Source of the DNA: CAMLDH01 sp966250375
Lineage (GTDB): Bacteria > Pseudomonadota > Gammaproteobacteria > Burkholderiales > Burkholderiaceae_D
Length of the DNA stretch: 47,143 nt
Direction: 5' to 3'
NCBI GenBank assembly: GCA_966250375.1
Contig: CBINHE010000025.1
Span: forward strand, 1-47,143
Part shown: positions 8,645 through 17,700 of the stretch, piece after piece
Position numbering within the stretch: position 1 is the stretch's first letter
Layout of the letters: each line of letters starts with the position of its first letter
Position numbers and translations under genes: made by a program
Notes under the pieces: model-generated
Told to the model about the DNA's origin: nothing
The model's input: only the letters and a program-made list of their open reading frames with translations
Databases searched by the model: none

Positions 8645-8860
8645 AGCAATAAGGCCATCGCTATGCCCATCCTCCAGCCTTTCTTGCCTTACGATGACCA
8701 CCAGATGCGCTTGGCTCTCGCCGCGCCACTGTTGCCCGAATCACGATAGCGTTTGCAAATGCCCTTTGCAGGGATTGATGGTGCCGACCATCAGGAGACT
8801 TGACGCGTCGGCCAGCAGGCCATGTCGGGGACATCGGCTGGCAAGCGCGCGCGTGCAACT
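8645..8860 (-). pseudogene. GT4 glycosyltransferase C-domain remnant
   Basis: Two minus-strand frame pieces correspond to the last GT4 domain of the large neighbouring enzyme. One is LLADASSLLMVGTINPCKGH followed by LQTLS and a stop at 8741-8743. After a frame change the other reads WRGESQAHLVVIVRQE. The intact neighbour has SILMVGTLEPRKGHAQALA followed by LWAKGVAVNLVIVGKQGW, so this is a diverged, truncated copy. The catalytic E-x7-E region is missing. It is either the leftover of a second related glycosyltransferase or a partial duplication. Confidence 0.6.
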
Positions 8861-8929
8861 GCGCGGGTATGACGTGCTCTTCCCGTCTGCAAGTTATTGC
8901 GGGCAATGGTCGACACGTCCTTCCAGCAG

Positions 8930-11900
8930 CTACGCACATGTTGCCTCGGTCCCAAGTGTATTCACGGTGGTAAGGATGGGCGGAGTCGCTGCTTCCAGCT
9001 CGCTGGTCGTTATGTTGTCGTACAAGGTGCGGTACCAATGCTGCTCCAGTATGCCTTGTCGTAACTGGTGCGTACTGTGAGCCCAGGTTAACCAAGGCAT
9101 GCCGCCCGAGCCCGGCACCTTGCCTTCGCTGTGCAAGCGTAGCCATTCATGCACCGCATCAGCCAACGCCTGCGCCGTTAAGCCCTCGAAATAATACGCA
9201 TGCTCGCCCGCGACCTCGCGAAACACGGGCAACTGGCGCGCAATGATCGCAATACCGTGCTGCGCCGCTTCGATCAGAGGCAGGCCGAAGCCTTCCCCTT
9301 CGGAGGCGGCCAGCAGGGCTTGGCATGCGCCATACAGCTTGAGCAGCATTGTATCGCTGGCACCTTCGAGCCAGAATAGTCGGCTGCCTTTGGCCGGATG
9401 CTGCCGCAGACGCTCGGCCAGGGAATCAACCATCCAGCCCTGTTTGCCGACGATCACCAAATTGACTGCCACGCCTTTGGCCCATAGCAGGTCGAATGCC
9501 GCCAAGGCTTGGGCATGTCCTTTGCGCGGTTCGAGCGTGCCCACCATCAGGATGCTGGGCCGGGCGTTTACTTGTTGCAAAATATGTTCGGCCGCCGTGG
9601 GCAAGCCGGCGCTCGGGATGCTGGCATCAATGTCAGCACCTAGGTGGAAATAGCCGATCCCAAGCGGCCTGCGGCGCGGCGCAGGTTGCGCTTTCAGGTA
9701 GTGCACCACTTCATCGGCAACGGCGCGCGAAATGCAGATCAGGCCATCGGCCACGCCGGCCACCAAGGTTAGCCACACCTTGAAGCACGCTTCGACGCCG
9801 GGCGGGAACATCTCAGGGCGCAGAATCGGCAAGATATCGTAGATCACGAAATAAATCTGTACACCGCGGTTGCGAAACTGTTGCAGGCGATGCTGGTTTT
9901 GCCGGGTGCCGTGGGTAAATAAGTCCAGACCTAGGAATATGTCATTCGGCCGCGCGTCGATCGGTGCATCGTCCAGCCGCAAGCCATCGATCCCGAGTGT
10001 GCTTGCCATGTAGCGGCGCGCATAGCGATAGGGTGCGCCGCCGCCGATGCTGTACACCGGCTCGACTCGGTAGCCTGCAGGCGTATCGTCAAACAGCGCT
10101 TTGAGCACGCTGCGCACCACCCTCTGGATTCCGGTCTTGAGGTCAGATTGCACCATCGCGGAAATGTCGACGAATAATTGGCGCGGTCCACCGGACGTTT
10201 GGTTGGCGTCAATGGCGATGGCCACGTCAAGCAGGTCGGTCTCGGTTGGTGCGTGAGGCAGTGAGATGTGGCCGATGGCTTCCAGCAGGGCCGTGCCGGC
10301 GCTGGGGCCGGAGAAATGCTCGATGGCCTCGTAATACAGCCGGCCCACGTGCGGCGGCGCATGCTCGGCTTGGATGTAGTCGGTTGCGTGCGCTGTCAGG
10401 CTAGCGCGCAGATCGACGTCATTGCGTAGTGCGACCAAGGCGTTGATTAGCGCGTCCTGCGTGAACTCACCGGGCAGCTTACACAGGACATGGTCGGGCA
10501 GATCTGCGCTGGAACCATGCGCATTGGCGATGGTCGGCACCCCATGCAGCAGGCAATCGAGGATGGCGGCCGCCGTCTCGCCGCGTAACTGGATATGCAA
10601 CTGGACGGCCGCATCGCTGGCCGCCAAGTAGGTGCAGTAATCCTGATGTGAGACGAAGCCTGTGATTTCCACGGGCCGGGCGCTGATGCCTGCTTTTAAC
10701 ATACGCTGCAGATTGCGGCCATAGTTTCCAGGGTCATTGGCGCCGACAAAGATGAGACGGCAGCATGGATCCTGCGATAGGGGCGAAGCCAGCCATGCAT
10801 CGAGCAGCGCATCATTGCACTTGGTGGGACCCATCATGCCAAAGGCGCACACGACGAAATCGGACGGAGCCAGCCCCAAAGCACGGCGAGCCGCCGCGCG
10901 TTCGCTGGTGGCCGGCTTGCCGCGCAGAAGCGGCAGGGCGCGCCATTTTTTGGCGCTCGTCGAGCCGTACCACTGCGTCGCCAGTTGCTGCGGATAGCGC
11001 GAATGCACAATGATGCCGCGCGCTTGGTCGAGCAGTGACTTGTTGCATGGATATTTCCAGATCGATGCCATGGCACCGATCGCCTGTTGGTCTGCAAAGG
11101 CGGCAAAGCCGTGCGAATGGTAGAGAGCTTGCTGGAACGCGCCGGGCTGGTAGCCGGTGTGGTCCAGATAGTCGAGGACATTGCCAAGATAGAAATCGTG
11201 CAGGACCACGATGCCCGGATGCCGTTCCAGCAGCCCGAACATGTGCTTGTGTATCGGAGAATTGCCGAAATGGTAGAGCATCCGGTCGTATTCGTGCACA
11301 TGGGTTTCGAACCAGGCCACGGAACGCAGCGGCAGGTTGGTCTTGATCCACGGATCGCTGACGAGGTCTTGGTCGATGATCAGATCGACATCGTAAAAAC
11401 GCGCCAATTCCGGAACCAGTTCCGCACTGTAGTCGGCGATGCCGGATTTTTCGGGTGGCAGCGGCGAAATATAGGCTAGGCGAGGGCGCTGTTGCCGGAT
11501 AGTCGGCGCGGCGGCTGGTGTCGATAGGTTCTCCGTGTGCAGCGCCTCGAATGCGGCCCAAATCTGGCGTGCGTTGTCCATTATTACCAAGCAGCTTGGT
11601 GACGAATCCCCGTCAGTGGCGGATGGCGTTAAGCCTTCTTGTACCGCCAGGCCGAGATGGCGCACTTGTTCATCCCTCAAACCAAGTGCCGCGCAGGTGC
11701 TGCTGCGCGCCGCCTCTGACGTCACTAGTATCAGCGCGGCATTGCGCAGCGCCGCTTGCTGGCGCTGATGTTGCGCGCTCGGTGCCGCCGGCGCCGACAA
11801 CCAGCTCGTATCGCGCAGGCTGACGACAGTCAGGCTGCGGTTGCTTAACGATCCGATCGACGCCACAGGTTGGCAGCCACCGGAATCGAAGATATTCGGG

Positions 11901-12208
11901 ACAAAGACGAGATCGGGCGCGAGTGCGGCCAAGGCACCTTCCCTGATCTGTTCGCAGGCGCGCAAGCGCCATGGTGTTTGCGCGCCTGCGTTTGAGGGAA
12001 GATCGAAGACCACGATGCGCTCTTGCGGCACCAACCCATCGAAGGCGCAGCGTAGCGCTTCAATGGTATTGCCCATCTGTCCGTTCAAGGCTAGCCAGAC
12101 TTCATGGCGGCCGGCAAGGCGCACGATCGCTTGCGCCTGCGCCAGATGGTGGCGCGCGATGGCGGGGGCGGCGCTCTGACAAGTTTGTAGGTCGATTACG
12201 AGACGCAT
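8930..12208 (-). CDS. Large multidomain GT4 glycosyltransferase
   Basis: A 1092-aa protein built from several GT-B-type (family 4) modules, resembling multidomain O-antigen mannosyltransferases of the WbdA type. Residues ~1-230 form a GT4-like N-terminal half domain (MRLVIDLQTCQS, LVFVPNIFDSGG) not followed by an evident donor-binding domain. From ~270 a second module begins (RPRLAYISPLPPEKSGIADY) and continues through VVCAFGMMGPTKCNDALL and HIQLRGETAAAILDCLLHG. From ~690 a third module begins (QLFVDISAMVQSDLKTGIQR), with SILMVGTLEPRKGHAQAL and ASEGEGFGLPLIEAAQHG, the E-x7-E donor site. I place the start at the ATG at 12206-12208: the 122 upstream codons of the open frame overlap the FkbM gene and look unrelated. 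No signal peptide or membrane helix is seen. It probably elongates a surface glycan in the cytoplasm. The exact sugar is not predictable. Confidence 0.85.
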   Translation of the reverse strand: MRLVIDLQTCQSAAPAIARHHLAQAQAIVRLAGRHEVWLALNGQMGNTIEALRCAFDGLVPQERIVVFDLPSNAGAQTPWRLRACEQIREGALAALAPDLVFVPNIFDSGGCQPVASIGSLSNRSLTVVSLRDTSWLSAPAAPSAQHQRQQAALRNAALILVTSEAARSSTCAALGLRDEQVRHLGLAVQEGLTPSATDGDSSPSCLVIMDNARQIWAAFEALHTENLSTPAAAPTIRQQRPRLAYISPLPPEKSGIADYSAELVPELARFYDVDLIIDQDLVSDPWIKTNLPLRSVAWFETHVHEYDRMLYHFGNSPIHKHMFGLLERHPGIVVLHDFYLGNVLDYLDHTGYQPGAFQQALYHSHGFAAFADQQAIGAMASIWKYPCNKSLLDQARGIIVHSRYPQQLATQWYGSTSAKKWRALPLLRGKPATSERAAARRALGLAPSDFVVCAFGMMGPTKCNDALLDAWLASPLSQDPCCRLIFVGANDPGNYGRNLQRMLKAGISARPVEITGFVSHQDYCTYLAASDAAVQLHIQLRGETAAAILDCLLHGVPTIANAHGSSADLPDHVLCKLPGEFTQDALINALVALRNDVDLRASLTAHATDYIQAEHAPPHVGRLYYEAIEHFSGPSAGTALLEAIGHISLPHAPTETDLLDVAIAIDANQTSGGPRQLFVDISAMVQSDLKTGIQRVVRSVLKALFDDTPAGYRVEPVYSIGGGAPYRYARRYMASTLGIDGLRLDDAPIDARPNDIFLGLDLFTHGTRQNQHRLQQFRNRGVQIYFVIYDILPILRPEMFPPGVEACFKVWLTLVAGVADGLICISRAVADEVVHYLKAQPAPRRRPLGIGYFHLGADIDASIPSAGLPTAAEHILQQVNARPSILMVGTLEPRKGHAQALAAFDLLWAKGVAVNLVIVGKQGWMVDSLAERLRQHPAKGSRLFWLEGASDTMLLKLYGACQALLAASEGEGFGLPLIEAAQHGIAIIARQLPVFREVAGEHAYYFEGLTAQALADAVHEWLRLHSEGKVPGSGGMPWLTWAHSTHQLRQGILEQHWYRTLYDNITTSELEAATPPILTTVNTLGTEATCA

Positions 12209-12216
12209 GATTATTC

Positions 12217-13347
12217 TTATGGATTCAACGAGCGACGCCGGACCTGTTCTAGGTCTGCCAGCACTTTCCGCACTGAAGGTGACACATCGATTAGCCGCTC
12301 CGAGAGCGCGGAGACATCTGCGGACTGAGCCGGCGGTTTTTGGTGAAGTGCCGACGCCATCCACCTTAGAAACCCTTTGAGCGCGGGAAAACGGGCTAGG
12401 CAGGGCCGCAACAGATTGCGCAGGCGCTGGCTGGCGGTGATTCGGTGCAGCGCCTGCCGCGCGCGGCCTCGCAGGTGCGCGGCAAGAATTGCCGCCATGC
12501 GTTGCAGCGCAGGACCGTTCCTGAATATGGCGTACAGCCGGCTGAACCAGCGCAGTGGCTTGGTTAAGCGCCACGACGGGCTGGCATAGGTCAGGGATAA
12601 TTGCCGGCTCAATTCTTCGGCCAAGGCACGCGCTGCCTCACCGTTGTGCCAAGCCTTGCTCAGATGTACTGAAATGAAATCGTCGAATACATTGGCCTGA
12701 ATCTGCAGGGCGTCGAGCAAGTCGCGGTGCTCGTGCGCTAAGTAATAGCGGTTCAATCCGTCAAAATAGGCGAATTGATAGTCGTGCCCGACGACCATGG
12801 CTTCCCAAGCTTCGTGGTTCGTTTCCCGGCTGTTCGGCAAAGTCGCCTCGATTACGATGATCCATGGCCGCCAGCGCGCAAAATCCATTCCGCGCAAAAC
12901 CTGAGCTTCGCATCCCCCCACATCGATTTTCAGGAAATGGATGTCGTAGGAAACGTAGCCCTCGCAAATGCTGCGCAAAGTTCGTTGCGGCACGGTATAC
13001 GGGACTTTCTCGAAGCTTTCCCGTTCATGAGCCGTGGCCCCGTCTGGATCGGACGACACCCCGATTGGCATCGCCGGCACGTCGAACAAAGTAATTTCCC
13101 CGTCTTCGGCGCCGGCGGCCACGCGCAAATTGATGTCACGCGGACGCTGGTCAAGGAAGGCTTGGTGATATTGCCTCAATGGCTCGATATTGATGCCGTA
13201 CCAGCCGCGTTCGTAAAAGGCCTTGGTCACGGAATGCTGTCTTGGGTCGTTGGCCCCGACATCAATATAAAAACCGTTTTTGACATGCTGAAGCGCGCGC
13301 CAGAGCAAGACGTCTTCGAAATTTTGAGCGTAAGAAATGAAAGCCAT
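12217..13347 (-). CDS. FkbM family methyltransferase
   Basis: 376-aa SAM-dependent O-methyltransferase of the FkbM family; such enzymes methylate sugars in surface polysaccharides. It begins MAFISYAQNFEDVLLWRAL, a common start for FkbM proteins in glycan loci. It has FYIDVGANDP (SAM-binding motif I), YGINIEPL (motif II) and HFLKIDVGGCEAQVLRGMD. In most relatives the last motif is KIDVEG-E, so the usual acidic residue is Gly here. After ~235 there is an extra region (YASPSWRLTKPLRWFSRL) often attached to O-antigen glycosyltransferases. The ATG at 13345-13347 is preferred; a TTG five codons upstream is the alternative. The gene ends 8 bp before the large glycosyltransferase, so both are probably one operon. 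Confidence 0.85.
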   Translation of the reverse strand: MAFISYAQNFEDVLLWRALQHVKNGFYIDVGANDPRQHSVTKAFYERGWYGINIEPLRQYHQAFLDQRPRDINLRVAAGAEDGEITLFDVPAMPIGVSSDPDGATAHERESFEKVPYTVPQRTLRSICEGYVSYDIHFLKIDVGGCEAQVLRGMDFARWRPWIIVIEATLPNSRETNHEAWEAMVVGHDYQFAYFDGLNRYYLAHEHRDLLDALQIQANVFDDFISVHLSKAWHNGEAARALAEELSRQLSLTYASPSWRLTKPLRWFSRLYAIFRNGPALQRMAAILAAHLRGRARQALHRITASQRLRNLLRPCLARFPALKGFLRWMASALHQKPPAQSADVSALSERLIDVSPSVRKVLADLEQVRRRSLNP

Positions 13348-13436
13348 AGTCTGTGTGCGCAAGGTGGGATGATTCGGCGCGTCATCAGGCCAGCGCGCGA
13401 GACAGGGGACTTAGGCTAGCCCGGTTTGCCCTAAAT

Positions 13437-13640
13437 TGAGAGAGCGAAATTATATCGCACCGATATGTCCCGAACGCAACGGACTCCTGGGGACACATCA
13501 AGGGCCTTGGGCATCGGCTTTTGCAGGGCATCGGAATTATTGAGAATGGTGAGGCGATGTGCGTCCTTTTGGACGATGCCCTGCTGTACCAAGATCAGTA
13601 GCGCACGTGCGGTGGTCTCGCGACTGGTGTCGATTTTATT
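13437..13640 (-). pseudogene. Crp/FNR-type helix-turn-helix remnant
   Basis: Minus-strand translation from about 13640 reads INKIDTSRETTARALLILVQ, then QGIVQKDAHRLTILNNSDAL, and runs to a stop near 13437. This fits the recognition-helix end of a Crp/FNR regulator (D-SRET-SRAL--L---GII------I-D---L). The cyclic-nucleotide-binding/effector domain and the start are absent; only ~65 codons remain, directly downstream of trhO. It could equally be the tail of another winged-helix regulator, but the SRETTARAL pattern is most like Crp/FNR. Confidence 0.5.
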
Positions 13641-13671
13641 AATGTGAAGGATTTAACCAGGATTGTTCCGC

Positions 13672-14520
13672 CTACTGCATTTCCTTCTTGCAATGCGGAC
13701 AGGATTTTCCCGGTATGTAAAACGGCGACAACTGTTCGCGTGGTGTGACCACGGCGCGGCATGCAAAACATTGTTCGGTCGCGGTTTCTTCCAGTTGCGG
13801 ATTGACCGCCGTGCGGTAATCAAACACGAAGCAGTCGCCGTTGTAATGCGCGCCGCCAACTTCTTCGAAATACTTCAAAATTCCGCCTTCGAGCTGGTAC
13901 ACGCTGTCGAAGCCGACATTGTGCATATGGATCGCGGCTTTTTCGCAGCGGATGCCGCCGGTGCAGAAGGTTACGATGGTTTTGCCTTCGAGTTCATCCT
14001 TGTGCCGGGCAACCACGTCCGGGAATTCGCTGAACTTTTCGATGCGGTAATCGATGGTGTGGTTAAACGTGCCGACATCGACTTCGAATGCATTGCGGGT
14101 GTCCATCATCACGACCGGCTTGCCGTTGTCGTCGTGGCCCTGGTCGAGCCAGCGCTTCAGGTTTTTGGATTCAACTGCCGGTGCGCGGCCTTTTTCGGGC
14201 TGGATCAGCGGCATCTTCATCGTGATGATTTCCGCCTTCAACTTCACCAACATTTTTGTGAACGGCTGCTTTTCGGAATAGCTTTCCTTGACTTCTAGGT
14301 CGGCAAAGCGCGGGTCAGCGTGTAGCCAGGCGAGAAAGCGGTCGATCGGTTCGCGCAGGCCGGCCAGAAACAGGTTGATGCCTTCCGGGCTGAGCAGGAT
14401 GGTGCCTTTCAAGCCGAGTTCTTCGCACAATGCGCGAAATTGCGGGCGCTTCTCGACAGTGTCATCGAAGCTGATGAATTTGTAGGCGGCGATGTTGACG
14501 TAGGGAGTGTTGGACTGCAT
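13672..14520 (-). CDS. trhO: tRNA uridine(34) hydroxylase TrhO (YceA, rhodanese family)
   Basis: 282-aa cytoplasmic enzyme that hydroxylates C5 of uridine 34 in a subset of tRNAs using O2, the first step toward (m)cmo5U. It has the N-terminal acylphosphatase-like domain (YVNIAAYKFISF, GTILLSPEGINLFLAG) and a central rhodanese domain (VVMMDTRNAFEVDVGTF). The active-site loop CTGGIRC lies at residues 186-192. The Cys-rich C-terminus (CFACRAVV... CPHCKKEM) looks like a small zinc knuckle. Length and architecture match YceA/TrhO. It is transcribed away from dnaE. Confidence 0.92.
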   Translation of the reverse strand: MQSNTPYVNIAAYKFISFDDTVEKRPQFRALCEELGLKGTILLSPEGINLFLAGLREPIDRFLAWLHADPRFADLEVKESYSEKQPFTKMLVKLKAEIITMKMPLIQPEKGRAPAVESKNLKRWLDQGHDDNGKPVVMMDTRNAFEVDVGTFNHTIDYRIEKFSEFPDVVARHKDELEGKTIVTFCTGGIRCEKAAIHMHNVGFDSVYQLEGGILKYFEEVGGAHYNGDCFVFDYRTAVNPQLEETATEQCFACRAVVTPREQLSPFYIPGKSCPHCKKEMQ

Positions 14521-14768
14521 GGCACAAATTTTATCAAGTCATTGATTTGTCGGCATTATAGACGCTGATGATCAGATTTGCCGTGATGTATTGCGTGATA
14601 ACCGGGCGGCGGAGCACGCTGCATTGATATATTTTCTGAGATGGCGGACTCTCAAAATGAGGCGCTGTTTCTGTTTCACGAAAATGGCAAGTAATTTAAT
14701 AAAATTTCAGTCGCGTAATTACGCCTGTCATTGCCCAATAGAATGGACTGGGCGGGTAAAATGGCGCG

Positions 14769-17700
14769 ATGACTTCTCGCCAATTTATCCATTTACGCCT
14801 GCATTCCGAATATTCCATTGTCGATGGCCTTTTGCGCATCGATGACGTAGTCAAGGCCGCCGCCAAGGATGCGCAGCCGGCGCTGGCCATCACCGATCTG
14901 GCGAATTTGTTCGGCATGGTCAAATTTTACAAGGCGGCACGCGGCAAGGGCGTGAAACCGATCGCTGGCTGTGATGCCTGGATCACCAATGACGATGATC
15001 GCGACAAGCCTTCCCGCCTGCTATTGCTGGTCAAAAACCGTACCGGTTATTTGCAGTTGTGCGAATTGCTATCGAAAGCATGGTTGACCAATTTGCATCG
15101 CGGCCGCGCCGAGATTCGTGCCGAGTGGCTGGAAGAATTGCAAAATTCTGCTCAGCCTGCTGGCTTGATCGCATTGTCGGGCGCACATTTCGGTGATGTC
15201 GGGATTGCAATCGATAATGGCAATCCGGCATTGGCGGAAAGGTGTGCGCAGCGTTGGGCGCGGATTTTTCCGAATCATTTTTATATTGAAGTGCAGCGCG
15301 CCGGTCAGCCGAATATGGAGGGCCATGTGCGGCAGGCGGCGGCATTGGCGGCGAAGTTGCAGTTGCCGGTGGTGGCGACGCATCCGATGCAGTTTTTGAC
15401 ACAGGAAGAATTCACTGCGCATGAGGCGCGCACCTGTATTGCCGAAGGCGAAATTCTCGCCAATGCGCGTCGCGTCAAACGCTTCAACGATCAGCAATGT
15501 TTCAAGACGCAGGCCGAGATGACGGCGCTGTTTGCCGATATGCCGGCGGCGGTCTTGAACACGATTGAAATCGCGAAGCGCTGCAATTTGCAATTGGAAC
15601 TCGGCAAGCCGAAGCTGCCGAATTTTCCAACGCCGGACGGTGTGTCGATCGATGAATTTCTGGTGATGCAATCCAAGGAAGGTTTGGAAAAGCGTCTTCT
15701 GCAACTGTATCCGAATGAAGCGGTGCGCGAAAAAGAGCGGCCGCGTTATGAGGCGCGTCTGAAGTTCGAGACCGATACCATCATCAAGATGGGCTTCCCC
15801 GGCTACTTTCTGATTGTGGCGGATTTTATCCAGTGGGCGAAAAACAATGGCGTGCCGGTCGGGCCGGGCCGCGGATCGGGCGCCGGTTCGCTGGTCGCGT
15901 ATTCGTTGTCGATTACCGATCTTGATCCGCTCGAATACAACCTGCTGTTCGAGCGGTTCTTGAATCCTGAACGGGTATCGATGCCCGACTTTGATATCGA
16001 CTTTTGCCAGGAGGGCCGCGACCGTGTGATCCAGTACGTGAAGGATCGTTACGGCAAGGATGCAGTGTCGCAGATCGCGACCTTCGGCACGATGGCAGCA
16101 AAGGGCGCGGTGCGCGACGTCGGGCGCGTGCTCGATTTCGGCTATAACTTTTGCGACGGCATTTCCAAGCTGATTCCATTCAAGCCGGGCAAGCTGGTGA
16201 CGATTGCGGACGCGATCAACGAAGAACCGTTGCTCAAGGAACGGCTGGAAAACGAGGAAGAGGTCAAGCAGTTGCTTGAATTGGCGCAGAAAGTCGAAGG
16301 CATCGCGCGCAACATCGGCATGCATGCCGGCGGCGTGCTGATCGCACCGGGCAAACTGACCGACTTTTGTCCGCTGTACACGCAGGGCGGCGATGCCGGT
16401 GTGGTGTCGCAGTACGACAAGGATGACGTGGAAGCGGTCGGCCTGGTCAAGTTCGACTTTTTGGGCTTGACCACGCTGACGATTCTCGATCGTGCGGTGC
16501 GTTATATCAAGCAGCTCGATCCGGCGATGGCGAATTTCAGCCTGGAAAAATTACCGCTGAACGACAGACCGTCGTACGAGTTGCTGACCAAGGCAAAAAC
16601 CGTCGCCGTGTTCCAGCTGGAAAGCCGCGGCATGCAAGGCATGCTGAAGGATGCGCGGCCCGATCGCTTCGAGGACATCATTGCACTGGTCGCGTTGTAT
16701 CGTCCGGGCCCGATGGACCTGATTCCGGATTTCTGCAAGCGCAAGCATGGCGAGCGCTTTGAATATCCCGATCCGCGCACCGAGGGCATTTTGTCCGAGA
16801 CCTACGGCATCATGGTGTATCAGGAGCAGGTGATGCAGATGGCGCAGGTCGTCGGCGGCTACTCACTCGGCGGCGCGGATTTGTTGCGGCGTGCGATGGG
16901 CAAGAAGAAGGCGGAAGAGATGGCGGAGCATCGCCAGATTTTCCGCGATGGCGCGGCCAAGGATGGCTTGACCCAGGAGAAGGCCGACGAGATTTTCGAC
17001 TTGATGGAAAAGTTCGCGGGCTACGGCTTCAACAAGTCGCACGCTGCCGCGTATGCGCTGCTGTCTTATCACACCGCTTATCTGAAAGCGCATCATCCGG
17101 CCGCGTTCATGGCGGCCAACTTGTCGCTGGCGATGGATGACACTGACAAGATCAAGATCCTGGTTGAGGATGCGGTCGATATCTGCGGCCTGAAACTGCT
17201 GCCGCCGGATATCAATCAGTCGGATTATCGCTTCATGCCGGTTGGAGAGCCGGGCAAGCGCGCGACGCAAATCCGCTATGGCTTGGGTGCGGTGAAAGGA
17301 TCGGGCCAGAATGCGATTGAAGCGATTGTCGCGGCGCGCAAGAATGGGCCGTTTGCTGACTTGTTCGATTTCGCCAAACGCGTGGACAAGCGCCAGATTA
17401 ATCGGCGCACGATCGAATCACTGATTCGCGCCGGCGCCTTCGATTGCTTCAAGGTCGATCGTGCGGTGTTACTGGCAACCGTCAGCCTGGCGATGGAAGG
17501 TGCCGAGCAGGCCGAGAAGGCCGTAAACCAGGTGAGTTTGTTTGGCGGCGACGATAGTGACTTGGAAATGCAGCCGGAATATGTGAAGGTGCCGCCGTGG
17601 AGCGACAAGCAGAAGCTGACTGAAGAGAAAGTGGCGCTTGGCTTTTATCTGTCCGGCCACCTGTTCAATACGTATGCGGAAGAGGCGCGCAAGTTTGCGC

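Noticed and set aside
15069..16325. 418-codon minus-strand open frame
   Set aside because: It lies wholly antisense to dnaE and is rich in His/Arg/Gln as expected of a shadow frame; no domain is recognised.
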